Below the pieces are notes generated by a model. It saw only the letters and a list, made by a program, of their open reading frames with translations. It was not told the DNA's origin and searched no databases. From the NCBI RefSeq assembly GCF_038502225.1, contig NC_091325.1, forward strand, positions 27,840,424 through 27,904,423: a DNA stretch of 64,000 nt. Direction: 5' to 3'. Within the stretch, counting starts at the first letter, position 1, and every line of letters begins with the position of its first letter. This document shows, in pieces, positions 45,381 to 57,584 of the stretch. This DNA comes from Cherax quadricarinatus (Eukaryota > Arthropoda > Malacostraca > Decapoda > Parastacidae). The translations under genes and the position numbers were made by a program.

Positions 45381-46330
45381 ATGGCAAGTCAGACTCCTCC
45401 CTTTACAGGAGCTAGGGCAAAAACTATGTTCTCGCAGGAGGAAGATGATATATCGACAGAGCAAAATAGTCAGTCTAGTGCAGCAGGGTTGTCTCAAGGT
45501 GAATCAGCGGCGTTGGCACTTGAGCTGGCAAAAATCAATCTTGAGCAGACTAGGGAACAGAGAGCATTTGCAAAAGAAGAATTTGATAGGGAAATAGAAA
45601 GGAGGCAGTTGTCGCATTCTGTAAATGATTTTAGTTTACAGAAAGCAGTACAGCTTGTTCCTCGCTTCAATGAGGCCGAACCAGAACAATTTTTCGAAAG
45701 CTTCGAAAATCAGGCTCGAGCCTTGAGGTGGCCGGAACAGCATTGGGCATCGTTGGTTCACACAGCATTGTTTGGTAAGGAACAGGAATTTACGTCACTG
45801 TTAAATGACACTGAATTTTCTGATTATCAAGTAGTGAAGACCACAGTTTTGGGAGCATATACCTGTATTCCAGCTAAATATCGTAAATTATTTAAATTAG
45901 GCAGGCGACAGCTTGGTCAATCCCTGGTTGATTTTGAGCGACAGCAGACCAAAGATTTTACCAGCCGGTATAAAGCAAGTGGTGTCGCCACTTTTGAGGA
46001 TCTGGTGCAGCTTATTCTCATTGACAACCTGCTAGAGTCTGTGGGACTAGAGGTTCGAGTCTTTCTGCAGGATCGTGACCACTGCATTGGAGGCAGCCAG
46101 GTTAGCTGTTACCTTCGAAACTAACCACTCCTTGTCCGAACGGTCCCGTCTCTCTTTTCAACAGCCTGGCATGAGCAGAGATCGTCAACCTTGGAGAATG
46201 AAGTGCCAGCCGGAGGGAGAACATCTACGTCAGCCAACTAAGTCACCTGGTGGGCCACGCTTCTCAACTTATGGTCCACCTGCTGAGAGACAAACTACTC
46301 AACATGGTGCATTTCGACAACAGTATTCAT
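45381..46330 (+). pseudogene. Element H gag
   Basis: Structural protein of the virus-like particle. From ATG at 45381 it reads MASQTPPFTGARAKTM, then a charged helical region (LELAKINLEQTREQRAF). A capsid-like part follows: VPRFNEAEPEQFFESFENQA near 45660, VVKTTVLGAYTCIPAKYRKL near 45850 and QSLVDFERQ near 45930. This pattern resembles the SCAN-like gag of Gmr1-type elements. One frame change near 46080 moves the reading to the frame that carries the knuckle and pol; a TAG at 46330 lies between them. Confidence 0.75.
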
Positions 46331-46356
46331 AGAGACCCCAGCCAGAGCGACACCAG

Positions 46357-49300
46357 TTGCAACGTCAGCAGGGAGTAAAGGGCAAGCCTGTCGTCTGCTT
46401 CCTCTGTAACAAAGTAGGTCACATCCGTCCCAACTGCCCCCACAAACCCCAACCCATTGGGAAAATCTCTAATATCCCTAATAACATGTCCCCGAGAGAA
46501 GCAGAAAAAGGGATGGCCCCTTATTATTGTAAGAGTCTTCTTTCCCTTCAGGAAAACTCAGAAACAAATGAAGTCAAAACCTTTAGAGATACTGGAGCAT
46601 ATTGCTCACTTATAAGAGAGGGAATATTAACCCTTTCAACGAACACTTCCTTGAATTCCTCTGTTTTATTGGAAGCATTTGGAGGAGCTATATATTCTAT
46701 CCCTTTGCATAAAATTTATGTACAGTGCAAATATTACACTGGGTACTTGACTGTGGGTGTATCCGAGGGATTCCCCATGAAAGATGGCATGTTATTACTG
46801 GGTAATAACATTACTACTGCTAGTGTGTGTCCTGAACCTAATATGATTAATTCTTCTCCGGTGTTGGCCATGACTCGGGCAACATCCCGAGGGTTGTCTG
46901 GCGAGAATGTCCACCTATTCTTGAACGACTCCGAACTCGGAATAGCCACGTTGTTTTACGAGGCACACCGGCCGGAGCCTCGTAAATCAAGTGAACAGAC
47001 CCCAATCAAGCCTTTCTATTCCCAATTTGCAGGATTGCCAGATATCTCTGTTTCCATGCCCGAGGGACTGTCCTTCCCGGAGGAACAATGAAAGGACCCT
47101 TCTTTAAAATTCGCTTTTCAGGCAGCCATGGGTAAATCCTCTTTGGATCGTCTGGTCAAGTATGAACTTAAAAACGATTATTTTATCTGCACTGAGACTG
47201 GTAAGGAGATAGAGGCCCGGCAACTGTCTGACAGGTTAGTGGTTCCAACAAAGTTTAGACCTCAGATATTGAATATAGCTCATAATACTTCATTAGGAGG
47301 TCACTTAGGAATTACTAAAACCTTGTATAGAATCACAAAAGAATTTTATTGGCCAAAATTAAAGCAGGATGTGAAGAATCATATCAGGTGTTGCCAAGAA
47401 TGTCAGCAAGTAGGGAAACCTGGACATTCCATTAAACCTGCACCTCTCCAACCTTTACCTGCTGATGGAGAACCTTTTGCAGATTTAATTATAGATTGTG
47501 TAGGTCCACTACCTAGGTCAAAGTCGGGAAATCAGTATTTATTTACCATTACGGATAGAGTAACCAGATATCCTGAAGCAATTCCCATGCGCAGTATTAA
47601 TACTAAAGCTATTCTCAACGCTTTAACAAAATTTATTACTTGTTTTGGCATTCCTAAAACTATTCAAAGTGATCAAGGTACTAAATTCACTGCCAAAGCA
47701 TTTAGGGAAGCATTAACTAGGTTAGGGATAATCCACAACTTATCCACTGCCTATCATCCTCAGTCCCAAGGCGCCTTGGAAAGATTCCATTAGACGTTAA
47801 AAACCATGATGAGAACCTTTTGCATGCATTTTCCTACAGATTGGGATGAATCACTACATTTGTTGCTGTTCTCAGTACGAGAAACGGTGCAAGAGTCTAC
47901 CGGGTATAGTCCGTTTGAGCTGATCTTTGGGCACAATGTACGAGGTCCTCTTCGGGTGCTCAAAGAAGGATGGATGGGAGAAGACGTTAGCTCAACACTC
48001 TACAACCCGTCTTCAAGGTTGCAGGTGGCACGTCAGTTAGCCAAGGCTAACCTAAAGACTGCTCAAAATAAGATGAAACAGAGGTATGACAGAAGTGCGC
48101 AATTCCGCTTCTTCCATCCAGGAGACAAGGTGTTGGCGCAGGAACCTATACCTGTCCACACCTTGAAAGCTAGATTTACCGGACCTATGCAGATTGTAAG
48201 TAAATTATTTTATGTAAATTATGTGGTAGCTCCTCTTGATAAGACCTCAAAAACTAAAACCTACCACATTAATCAGTTAAAATCTTTTCATACACCAGAT
48301 AAAGTCCCAGTAATGACTCTGTCCTCTACCTCTAAGGACGACTCTGATTCGTTGCACTCTATTTCTGAAATTAATGTTAAACTTTCAAACTTTGTCCTCC
48401 TCAAGGACCCTAGCTCTTTAATGGAGGGAATATCGGAAACGCAAGCAACAAGTTTAACTGAGCGTCTACAGTCATATCCTAATATTTTTTCGGATGTGCC
48501 GAAAAAATGTACTTTAGGTTATCATGATGTAGATGTGGGAAACTCTAAACCTATTAAACTATCCCCCTACAGAGCTAATCCTGAAAAGCAGAGGCTACTT
48601 CAGCAGGAAGTAGAATTTCTGTTAATGCATGGTTTAGTGGGGGAGTCATCTAGTACGTTGGCTTCACCGTGGCATCGTTGTTAAAAAGGCTGATGGAGGG
48701 TTTCATATGTGTACAGACTACCGTCAGGTGAATGAGGTCACAATCACAGATGTTTACCCTATTCCTAATCTGGATTATGTAATCGACTTTGTGAGTAAGG
48801 CTACTTTTGTGTCCAAGTTAGATCTCCTTAAAGGTTACTATCAGGTACCTTTAACGTATAAGGCGTAGGAAATCTCTGCCTTCGTAATTCCAGGAGGTCA
48901 TTATCAATATAGAGTTACCACCTTCGGAATGAAAAACTCCCCCTCTTCATTCCAGAAACTTATCCATCAGGCTAATAAAGGACTTGAAGGCACAGCATCG
49001 TACCTGGATGATATTGTTGTGGTGTCTGATACTTGGGATCAACACCTATTTAGACTTAAGGCTCTTTTTGAGACCTTTCAGAGTTCCATTTTAACTGTTA
49101 ATTTATCTAAGTCATCCTTTGGCCAGGCCACTGTTACTTTTCTAGGCCATGAAGTAGGTAGTGGTAAAGTTGCTCCTAAACTTGCAAAAGTTCTTGCCAT
49201 TAAAGATTATCCAGTTCCTCACGATAGGAAATCTCTTCAACGTTTCCTAGGCATGATAGGATTTTACAGAAGATTCTGTAAGAATTTTTCAGACATTGTA

Positions 49301-49801
49301 GCTCCTCTTACCTCTCTTACCAGTCACAAAGTTCCCTTTAATTGGACCCCAGAATGTCAAAGTGCTTTTGATAAAGCAAAAAGATTATTGTGTAGTGCAC
49401 CCATTCTTTTGTCTCCAGACTTCTCCAAACCTTTTTCATTACAGGTTGATGCTTGTGAGTCTGGGGCTGGGGCAGTACTATTGCAAAATGTGAACGAGGA
49501 GTTGTAGCCTGTAGCCTACTTCTCGGCCAAGTTCCAGCTGCATCAGAGGGCTTACTCTACCATTGAAAAAGAAGCTGTCGCGCTGGTACTGGCTTTGGAG
49601 CATTTCGATGTTTATGTGGGCCAGACATCGCAGGTGGTTACCATCTACAGTGATCACAATCCTCTAGTATATCTCCAAGCCATGAAGAACCACAACACAA
49701 GGCTCATGCGTTGGGGTTTAAGACTGCAACCCTACTCTCTCAGAATTAAATGTATTGCCGACAAAGAAAATATGTTGGTAGACTCTTTATCTAGAGTCTA
49801 A
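46357..49801 (+). pseudogene. Element H pol: knuckle, protease, integrase, RT, RNase H
   Basis: Knuckle CFLCNKVGHIRPNC is near 46400 and protease FRDTGAYCSLI near 46585. The integrase HHCC runs from HNTSLGGHLG near 47282 to CCQECQQ near 47395. The DDE core follows: DLIIDCVGP near 47485, SDQGTKF near 47670 and GALERFH near 47780, the last directly followed by TAG. The integrase tail extends to about 48300. RT begins near 48430 with PYRANPEKQRLLQQEVEFLL near 48575. A frame change near 48670 leads to DYRQVNEVTITDVYPIP, SKLDLLKGYYQV and YLDDIVVVSD near 49000, so the catalytic pair is intact. RNase H follows (QVDACESGAGAVL near 49445, YSDHNPLVYLQ near 49640). Other stops are at 47091, 48868 and 49507. 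Confidence 0.87.
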
Positions 49802-50128
49802 CTATATTATTTAATTATATATATATATTAGGTTAGGATGTTAGGTTATTTGTGGTAACCCCTTCCAAGCTCTTTTTTTTTATCCCCTGGTGTGGGGTTT
49901 CTTTTAGTGAAGGGATGCGGGCTACCGTCTGCCTGTATCTTGGACCTAAGCTAGCCCGACTGTCTGCTGTCTCACTCTGAGTTTAGCATTTGGCTTTTTG
50001 TCACGAGAAAAGCTGAGCTCTAAAAGTTGGATGGTTGAGAGGAAAGGCGGTCCCATTATTTTGTGCCATGGTGGCACGGTTACCACTGGGAGGTGGCAGC
50101 CTAATCCTGAGCCTTCTCGGGGTGGGGG

Positions 50129-50519
50129 TGTGGCATGCGAAGAGTATGTAACCTTTATTCGGCGAACCAGGTGACTAAGAGTTGACGATGGGGCCCCGTC
50201 GTTCAACCAGTACCCAGGTTCCAGCCAATAAGAAGATGGTTTTGGCAATCACAGAGATTATCTGGGTACCACTCTCCTGTCTGCCATTGTCATTCCCATT
50301 CTAGAGCTGGTTGAAGCACGGCCTGCTCTCTTGTGGCTTCTATTCTGCCTTGCTTACTTTGGAGTGCACTAATACCTATCACTGTACATAGTGTGTATAG
50401 TGTACATATTGCTGTTCTAAATTGGTGAAGGATAATATAAGTGAAAACTTTTCTGCTGTGTTTACTTTGATCCCTTTACACCCAGGATAACAGGCCATTT
50501 GGACTCCTGGGTTGTAGTA
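50129..50519 (+). repeat. 3' LTR of element H
   Basis: 391 bp, a copy of 44366-44799 with a 43-bp deletion. Confidence 0.88.
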
Positions 50520-50524
50520 CCCAT

Positions 50525-50778
50525 CCAGTCTGATCATCTCCACTCAAGGATGGAGCACTGCACCAAACCCAGCAGCACAAGCTAGTCAGGTCCAACTCAC
50601 ACCCACCCACACCCACTCATGTATTTATCTAACCGATTTTTAAAAGTACACAACGTTTTAGCCTGAATAACTGTTCTCGGAAGTTTGTTCCACTTATCCT
50701 CAACTTTATTACGAAACCAGTGCTTTCCTATATCCTTTCTGAATCTGAATTTTTCCAACTTGGAACCATTGCTGCGAG
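50525..50778 (-). pseudogene. CR1-E ORF2, C-terminal end
   Basis: The minus strand encodes the final CR1 segment, KFRFRKDIGKHWF and LDKYMSG-like residues, interrupted upstream by element F and downstream by element H. Confidence 0.7.
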
Positions 50779-50787
50779 TCCTGTCTT

Positions 50788-53700
50788 CTTCTTGTTCTGA
50801 TGACCAGAGCTTTGGTAAGATGGGTAAGGAAGAAGGATGGGTAAGGATGGAAATATTGGAAAAGGGTGGGAGGGGGAGAGAGGTAGGGTATAAAAGGTAA
50901 GTGGCCCAACCACTTTGGTGTAATTTAAAAAGTGTATGTGAAATGATAAGATATTCTTTAAGAGGTATAATACTAACCCATCAGAGTCACATAGATATAA
51001 CAGATATATAAGTACATGACTCTGAATTGGTAGTAATTATACAAGTTGCAATTGCTTTTTTTTTTGCGATTGCACAACGGATATTTATGCGGCAATGAAG
51101 GCAATAATTTTCTGGCCAGTTTATGGAATTACGCGACAATGGCTTCTTACAGGTGGTGTTCAGCCATGGTAAATAGCATAATTTTTACATTAGATTGTTA
51201 TATAAGATGTCTCCCTAATTGGGGGCGATGATTTTCTTAGTATACATAGAAGGGTTCTGGTGCTACCCAATCTTCTTCATCATGGAGGTTGCTCAATATC
51301 ATGGGTCGATGGTAATCATCTTTATGTATAAAACGCCGGACCCTCTGTGGGAGAGTCATTCTTTGAGTCCTGTGAGGAGGAGTATTGATTATATAATCCG
51401 TGGTATTTACCACTTGTATAGGATGTTCTCTATCTGGCATGTATAGTTCTTGCATTGAATAGAGTTGTTTCTTTTTTAGAGTGTCGAGGCGTACATTTAT
51501 GGCAGTAATATCTTGTTGTATGTGTAAATCTGCCATTTTAACTCTGTCTCTCCTCCTGGTATCGGTAATGAAGCGAAGAGCTCCATTCTGAACCCTTTGT
51601 AGCCGTAGCATGTTGGTCTTTGTTGTTAATGACATTGGGACACAAGGGTATTCGAGTATTGGTCTTATTATCATTTTATACAGATGTTTTTTGACATGTT
51701 GAGGGGCTTGATTAAATCGAAAGAGACTGCTAAGACCGGCTTTGGCTATGTTGATCTTTTTAGTTACATGAGATGTTGAGTGGAGCAGCCTGTCTATTTC
51801 ATATCCCAAGATCTTGTTAGGGTTTCTAATGGCTACAGGTGTACCTCTGATGGAGATACCCCCTTTATCTTCAATTGTAGATGCAAAACATCCTATCGTG
51901 CTAACAAGGACCTTGTCAGGATTAGTCGTAATTCTCCATTTCTTTTCCCAATTAGATGTTCGACGAAGTTCAATATTCATTTTTTCTATGACTCTCTCAT
52001 ACTTGTATTTTCCTGTTACCGGAGTTGATGAGACGACATGAATAACATCATCTGCAAACTGTGTCACAATTGTATCATTAAACTCTGGTTGAGGAAGGTC
52101 ATTCACATAAATGTTGAACAGAAGTGGACTGAGACAAGAACCTTGTGGGACACCAGCTGTCGGTATAAAAGGCTCTGCCGACCTACCATGAAAGGTGGGA
52201 ATGATTTTTCTTTGAGTTAAGAAATTATATATTACTCTGAGAAAAGTCCAGTTATGGTCTGGTAGGTCAATGAGTTTGTATATAAGGCCATCATGCCATA
52301 AGCTATCAAAAGCTTTATGAACATCTCTGGTGGCAATTAAGGCAAGATTGCCCTGATGTTTTAGACTTGCTACAGTATCGAAAATAACATTTATTGCATG
52401 ATTGGTACCTCTATGTGTTCTAAAGCCAAATTGTTTTTCAGTAAAAAAGTGATTAAACTCCATATAGTAGTTCAATCTGTTGGAAATGACTTTCTCAAGA
52501 ACTTTTCCAGTGACTTCAAGTAAAGATATAGGTCGATAGTTCCCAGGTTGGTGGATGTCTTTACTGGGCTTACCAAGAAAGATCATCCTAGTAGTCTTAA
52601 AAACAACTGGAAAATGTCCTGAGGCCAAGATGGCATTAAAGATATTTACCAAAGACTGTTTACAATTTCTAGGTAGGTACTTTATTTGTTTCATTGTTAT
52701 TCCAGAGAGGCCAGGGGCTCTATTTCTCATTCTGCCAATAACCTGACTCATCTCTAGTAATGTAATAGATCTAGTAAGCGGGTGGGTATCTTCAAGAGTT
52801 GAAGTATCGATGGAAGGTAGTGGTTGTAGGTCATCCAAGTTCTCATTTCTCCATTCATTTACCAACTGATAATGATTATTGTTAAACTGACGACTGTTAT
52901 TGTGGGAGAGAATTTTCTCCCATACATCACCCATCAAATTAGCCTGGTCCTGTGGATCGTCAAGTTTAATTTCAACATCATCATCCTCATCAGTGAAGGT
53001 ATGAACTAGGTAGTTAGGAGCCTTGTGCTTTGCTCCTAAAAGTTGTCGGATCTTACTCCAAAATTTTGCTGGTTCACGTTTGTACTGATTAGCTTGAAGA
53101 ACTAGCAGTTTCCATAGGTCCCGTTTGTGATGACTAATCATGTTAATTAATTCTCGCCTTAATCGGTGCAGTGTAGCTGCTGGTGGTTGTCGCGTTTGAA
53201 GATGCCTTCGACATTCTGCTTGATAATTTCTTAAATTTTCTCTAATGTCCCTAGTAGGTTTATATTGTTGGTAAATCTTAGTGGAAGCTAATTGACAAGT
53301 TGCATTAGTAGCTTCAATTATTCGATTATGCAGGGACCTGATTGCATCATCAATTGCAGTGGAAGGTAGATTTTCCAATGACACAATTCCACCGTCACCC
53401 AGAAATGCCCTGAAGGGGTCAAATCCTAGGGTGTTAAGATTGGGTTTAGGAGGTACAGGTATTCTAAATGGAGATGTTTGTAGTTGTATTATAACAGGGA
53501 TATGGTCAGATCCTACGTTTCCACCAGGAGATATACGACAGTGAAAGATGTCACAGTCTCTGTTTGTCAGTACTTTATCTGGTGTCCCTGGATGAGGTCC
53601 AATGTACGATTTAAAGAATGGGCCTTGAAATGACAAGTTTCTAGCTGTCATGATGTTAAAGAGTTGTTTTCCTTTTAAGTCACCCAGTGGAATACCATCT

Positions 53701-53929
53701 CCACAGTTGAAGAGGGCAGGGTGATGAGCATTAAAATCTCCCGCTAGAATTGTTGGAACATTTCTGCTTAATATCCTATGTAGAGGAATTGACTCTATAT
53801 ATTGTTGTCTCGGGGGAAAATATCCAGTTCCTATCACTAGTTGTCCATGAGACGTTGTCATTTCTATTGCAAGAATGTTATCTTCATCAACATGAATATT
53901 TTTAAATTTATAGCCTAATTTAACTAAGA
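50788..53929 (-). mobile_element. Jockey-like LINE F, 5'-truncated
   Basis: Insertion in CR1-E flanked by a 9-bp duplication, TCCTGTCTT (50779-50787 and 53930-53938). It contains the end of an endonuclease, a full RT and a 3' region of about 450 bp ending in AAG-rich sequence. The N-terminal part of the endonuclease and all of ORF1 are missing, as is usual for a 5'-truncated LINE copy. Confidence 0.78.
51237..53929 (-). CDS. LINE F ORF2 (partial endonuclease, RT), open
   Basis: This is an uninterrupted frame. It opens without its own ATG because the element is truncated, and it is in frame with CR1-E ORF2 upstream, giving a fused open frame of 1378 codons from 55373. Endonuclease: ILAGDFNAHHPALF near 53730, then PDKVLTNRDCD near 53575 and GSDHIPVIIQ near 53500. 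RT: NYRPISLLEVTGKVLEKVIS near 52520, DVHKAFDSLWHDGLIYKL near 52290, AGVPQGSCLSPLLFNIYVND near 52125 and QFADDVIHVV near 52050. The thumb contains IIRPILEYPCVPMSL near 51650. The motifs suit the Jockey/I group. No stop was acquired, so it is probably young. The first few residues after the joint belong to the target. Confidence 0.75.
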
Positions 53930-53938
53930 TCCTGTCTT

Positions 53939-56488
53939 GGCTGGAAATTTTCAGCACGCTATTTACATCCCCTTTATTTATTACTGTTTTCCATTTATAC
54001 ACCTCGATCATATGCCCCCTAATTCTACGCCTTTCGAGAGAGTGCAGATTCAGGGCCCTCAGTCTATCCTCATAGGGAAGATTTCTGATACATGGGATCA
54101 TCTTTGTCATCCTCCTCTGTACGTTTTCCAGAGCATTTATATCCATTCTGTAATACGGTGACCAGAATTGAGCAGCATAGTCTAAATGAGGCCTAACCAA
54201 GGATATGTAGAGTTGAAGAACAACCTGAGGACTACTTTTATTTATACTTCTAGATATGAAGCCAAGAATTCTGTTAGCTTTATTGCGAACACTAATGCAC
54301 TGTTGTCTTGGTTTTAGATTACTGCTAACCAGAACTCCTAAATTCTTTTCGCAATCAATAGTATTAAGATCTACATTATTTAGTTTATATGTGGCATGGT
54401 TATTTACCTGTCCAACATTTAGAACTTTGCATTTGTCAATGTTAAACTGCATCTGCCACTTCTCCGACCATTGCATCAGTCTATTCAAATCATTCTGGAG
54501 TGCTCTAGTGTCCTCATTAGAATGAATTGGGCTGTCTATTTTGGTGTCAACAGCAAATTTGTTTATGTACCTTTTTATTCCCTCATCTATGTCGTTTATG
54601 TAAATTGTAAACAACAACGGGCCCAACACTGACCCCTGAGGAACACCGCTTGTGACGTGCCACCATTCTGATTTCTCCCCATTTATGCAAAATCTCTGCT
54701 GTCTATTTGTCAGCCATGCCTCTACCCAGGAAAAAATTTCTCCTCCTATTCCGTGTGCCTTAAGTTTCCTCAATAGCCTCTGGTGTGGAACTCTATCGAA
54801 AGCCTTACTGAAGTCCATATACACAATATCATGTTCATTACCATGATCTACCTCCTCTAACACCTTAGTGAAAAAAGTTAGTAAATTCGTAAGATAGGAA
54901 TGCCCCTTTGTAAAACAATGTTGAGATTCATTAATCAATCTGTGCCTGTCAAGATGGCTACGAATTGCTTCGGCAATTATTGATTCCATAAATTTTCTCA
55001 CTATGGAGGTAAGGCTTATTGGTCTATAGTTCGAAGCCAAGGACCTGTTACCTGCCTTGTAAATAGGTATTACATTTGCCATTTTCCACTTACCAGGCAC
55101 TATGCCAGTTTGTAGTGATATGTTAAAAAGATTAGCCAAAGGTATGCTAAGTTCCTCTTTACATTCCTTTAACACCCTTGAAAACAGTTCATCAGGGCTT
55201 GAGTATTTGTTAGGTTTTAGTTTCTCTATTTGTCTTAGGACCATGTCACTAGTTACCGCAATCATACATAGTTTATTATCATCCTGTACTACATAATCTA
55301 TTATTTCAGGAATATCACTAGTATTTTCCTGGGTTAAAACTGAGGGGAAGTAGGTATTTAGAATTTCACACAAATCCTCATCACTGTCAGTGATGCGACC
55401 AGAGTTACTCTTAAGTGGGCCAATCTAGTCCCTAATCTTACTTCTGTATACCTGAAAGAACCCTTTTGGGTTAGTCTTTGAATCCCTTGCGACCTTAGTT
55501 TCATAATCCCTTTTTGCTTTTCTTATTCCTTTCTTTATTTCTCTCTTTAATTGAATATATTGATTTCTTAACTGCCCATTCCCTCTTTTGATACGCCTAT
55601 GAGATGTTTTAATCTACTCTTCATCCATTTGGGATCATTTTTGTTAGATCTAATTTCCCTACTCGGAACAAAAGTTGTCTGGGTAGCTAGAACTATGCTC
55701 TGAAAAACGCCATATTGGCAACCAAGATCACCTACCTGACCCATAGTCAGGACATCCCAATTTAGCCCACCCAGGTAATTTTTCAGTCCCATGAAGTCGG
55801 CCAAGCGAAAATCTGGGACAGAGATTTGATTACAGTTATCTGGGTAATTCCATGATATATTAAAACTAAGTGATTTGTGATCACTTTCCCCAAGCTCATC
55901 ATTAACCTCAAGATTATTAACTAGTGAATCTTTGTTGGCAAGAACCAAGTCAAGCAGATTGTTTCCTCTAGTTGGTTCTGTCACAAACTGTTCTAAAAAG
56001 CAATCCTGAACCGTATCAAGAAAGTCACTAGACTCAAGATTTCCTGTCATATTGTTCAGATCAATTTGTCTAAAGCTAAAATCTCCCATTATCACAACAT
56101 TTTCATATCTAGATGCCTTATGAATTTCGTCCCATAACAGCATATAAATCACACCCAAAATTAATTTGTCATGTCCCTAGAGAAACTGTAGCCAATCAGA
56201 TTCTGTGTTCGATGTTTCTAATCTTATATCATGTCTAAGACAACAATTTAAATTTTCTCTGACATACATCGCTACACCACCCCCCTTCCTGCTGACCCTA
56301 TCAGTGTGGAGTAGTTTATAACTCTGTATGTTGCATTCAGAAGGCATTTCTCTATCATTCAGGTTGAACCAGGTCTCTGTTATACCAATAATATCTATAT
56401 TACCTACACTTGCAAGTAATCTTAGCTCATCTATCTTATTTCTTAGACTCCTACTATTTGCATAATAAATCTTAAGGGAGTTAGTCAC
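53939..56488 (-). pseudogene. CR1-E ORF2 (endonuclease and RT), broken
   Basis: The endonuclease reads from IYYANSRSLRNKIDELRLLA near 56460, TETWFNL near 56370 and GGGVAMYVRENLNCCLRHD near 56280 to [13 protein letters not shown] near 55940 and SDHKSLSF near 55875. RT reads [19 protein letters not shown] near 55010, [19 protein letters not shown] near 54810, [19 protein letters not shown] near 54620 and RPHLDYAAQFWSPYY near 54175. The active site is FAVDTKID near 54555, with Ala-Val-Asp where CR1-B has Ala-Asp-Asp, so the enzyme is dead even where the frame is open. Stops or frame changes occur near 56177, 55568-55600 and 55425. Confidence 0.82.
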
Positions 56489-56663
56489 TCGTTGCCCTCT
56501 ACTATCCCTCTTTGTTGATCAATTGATTTGCCATTACTAGCAACTTTATTTTGAATATTGTCTTTTAAACATATCCCTGGGGTATCCCTGTAATAACTGC
56601 TGTTTTTAACCCTAATGTTGCAGTCTGATTGTTTCCCACAAACACCCATACCTCTATAATCTA

Positions 56664-57511
56664 TCAGTTTAAATTCCTAGACAAGTCATCAATTACCCTC
56701 TCAATTGAATTGGCTAATGCAACCACTCCATCCCCGTAGAGATGAACCCCATCCGTTGCATACATAACACGTTTGCCAAAGAAAAGGTCCCAGTTATCAA
56801 TGAACGGGATTGCAAGTTCCTTGCAGTACCTGTCTAGCCAGCAATTTATACCAATTGCCCTAGACATCCATTCATTGCCCATTCCCTTTCTAGGCAAGAT
56901 GCTACATATGACTAGGATCCCTTCTTTAGACCTAACTACTTCTATATCTGACCTCTACTTAACCATCAGCTCCTCTCTCCTGCCCTTCCCAATATCATTA
57001 CCCCGAGCACTAAGACAGATAATGGGCTTGTTCCCATTACCTGCCATAATATTATCCAACCTGCTGACTATGTCACCAACACCTGCTCCAGGAAGACACA
57101 CTCTCTGTCTGACCTTCCTGTCTCTGTTACAAAATGCATGGTCCATATATCTTACCTGAGAATCGCCTACTATTAAAATATTCTTACCTTGTTTATCAAG
57201 GGAATCAGTGGTACCTTCAACCTCACTAACTACTGAAGTACACTCGTCTTGGAGAACAGAGAATCGATTTCTTACCTTCACATCTTCTCTATTACTCTCA
57301 TTTTCCTTCTTCCTGAACTGTGAATCACTTGCCACTTAAAGCGGCTGCCACTATCACTGCTGGTGACCATTCCTACCTTACCAGCTAAATCCTTCTCACA
57401 CTCGCTCCCAAACTCTTCTATGCAAAGCTTCAGCTTCCTATTTTCCTCCTGAAGGAGAATCTCCTTCTTCAACACCTGATCCTGAGATTCTAAAACACTA
57501 CAACAGGCCAT
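56664..57511 (-). pseudogene. CR1-E ORF1 (SGNH-type), broken
   Basis: Coiled coil (DQVLKKEILLQEENRKLK) at 57511-57400. SGNH block I, ILIVGDSQVRYMDHAF, is near 57170, block III LSARGNDIGK near 57005, and block V DGVHLYGDG near 56740. Frame changes occur near 57340 and 56950, and block III reads SARGND in place of SAGGND. Confidence 0.8.
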
Positions 57512-57584
57512 GGCGCTTGGTAACAGCCCACACTAACTCCCAAGAGCTTAGGCAGGTATGACCGCAAGTGACCACTGACCTCAG

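Larger units (their letters stand above)
44366..50519 (+). mobile_element. Ty3/gypsy LTR retrotransposon H with IN before RT
   Basis: LTRs at 44366-44799 and 50129-50519 start TGTGGCATGC and end GTTGTARTA. A 5-bp duplication, CCCAT, flanks them (44361-44365 and 50520-50524), and the surrounding sequence is CR1-E. A TGG primer-site candidate follows the 5' LTR at 44800, and a G-rich purine tract (GGGGTGGGGG, about 50119-50128) precedes the 3' LTR. Order inside: gag, knuckle, protease, integrase, RT, RNase H. Confidence 0.88.
44234..57584 (-). mobile_element. CR1-like LINE, copy E, full length, interrupted twice
   Basis: The 3' tail (AGAACACAAGAACATAAG) is at 44234-44365, the C-terminal part of ORF2 at 50520-50787, and the rest of ORF2 and ORF1 at 53930-57584. 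The 5' end at 57584 coincides with that of CR1-D. Gypsy element H and Jockey-like element F split it. The CR1 sequence rejoins cleanly across both gaps. Confidence 0.82.

Noticed and set aside
46330..49507. C-to-T editing as the cause of the TAG stops in element H
   Set aside because: Only some of the stops (for example 47793) replace an expected Gln codon; 48868 more likely replaces Lys. Ordinary decay suffices.
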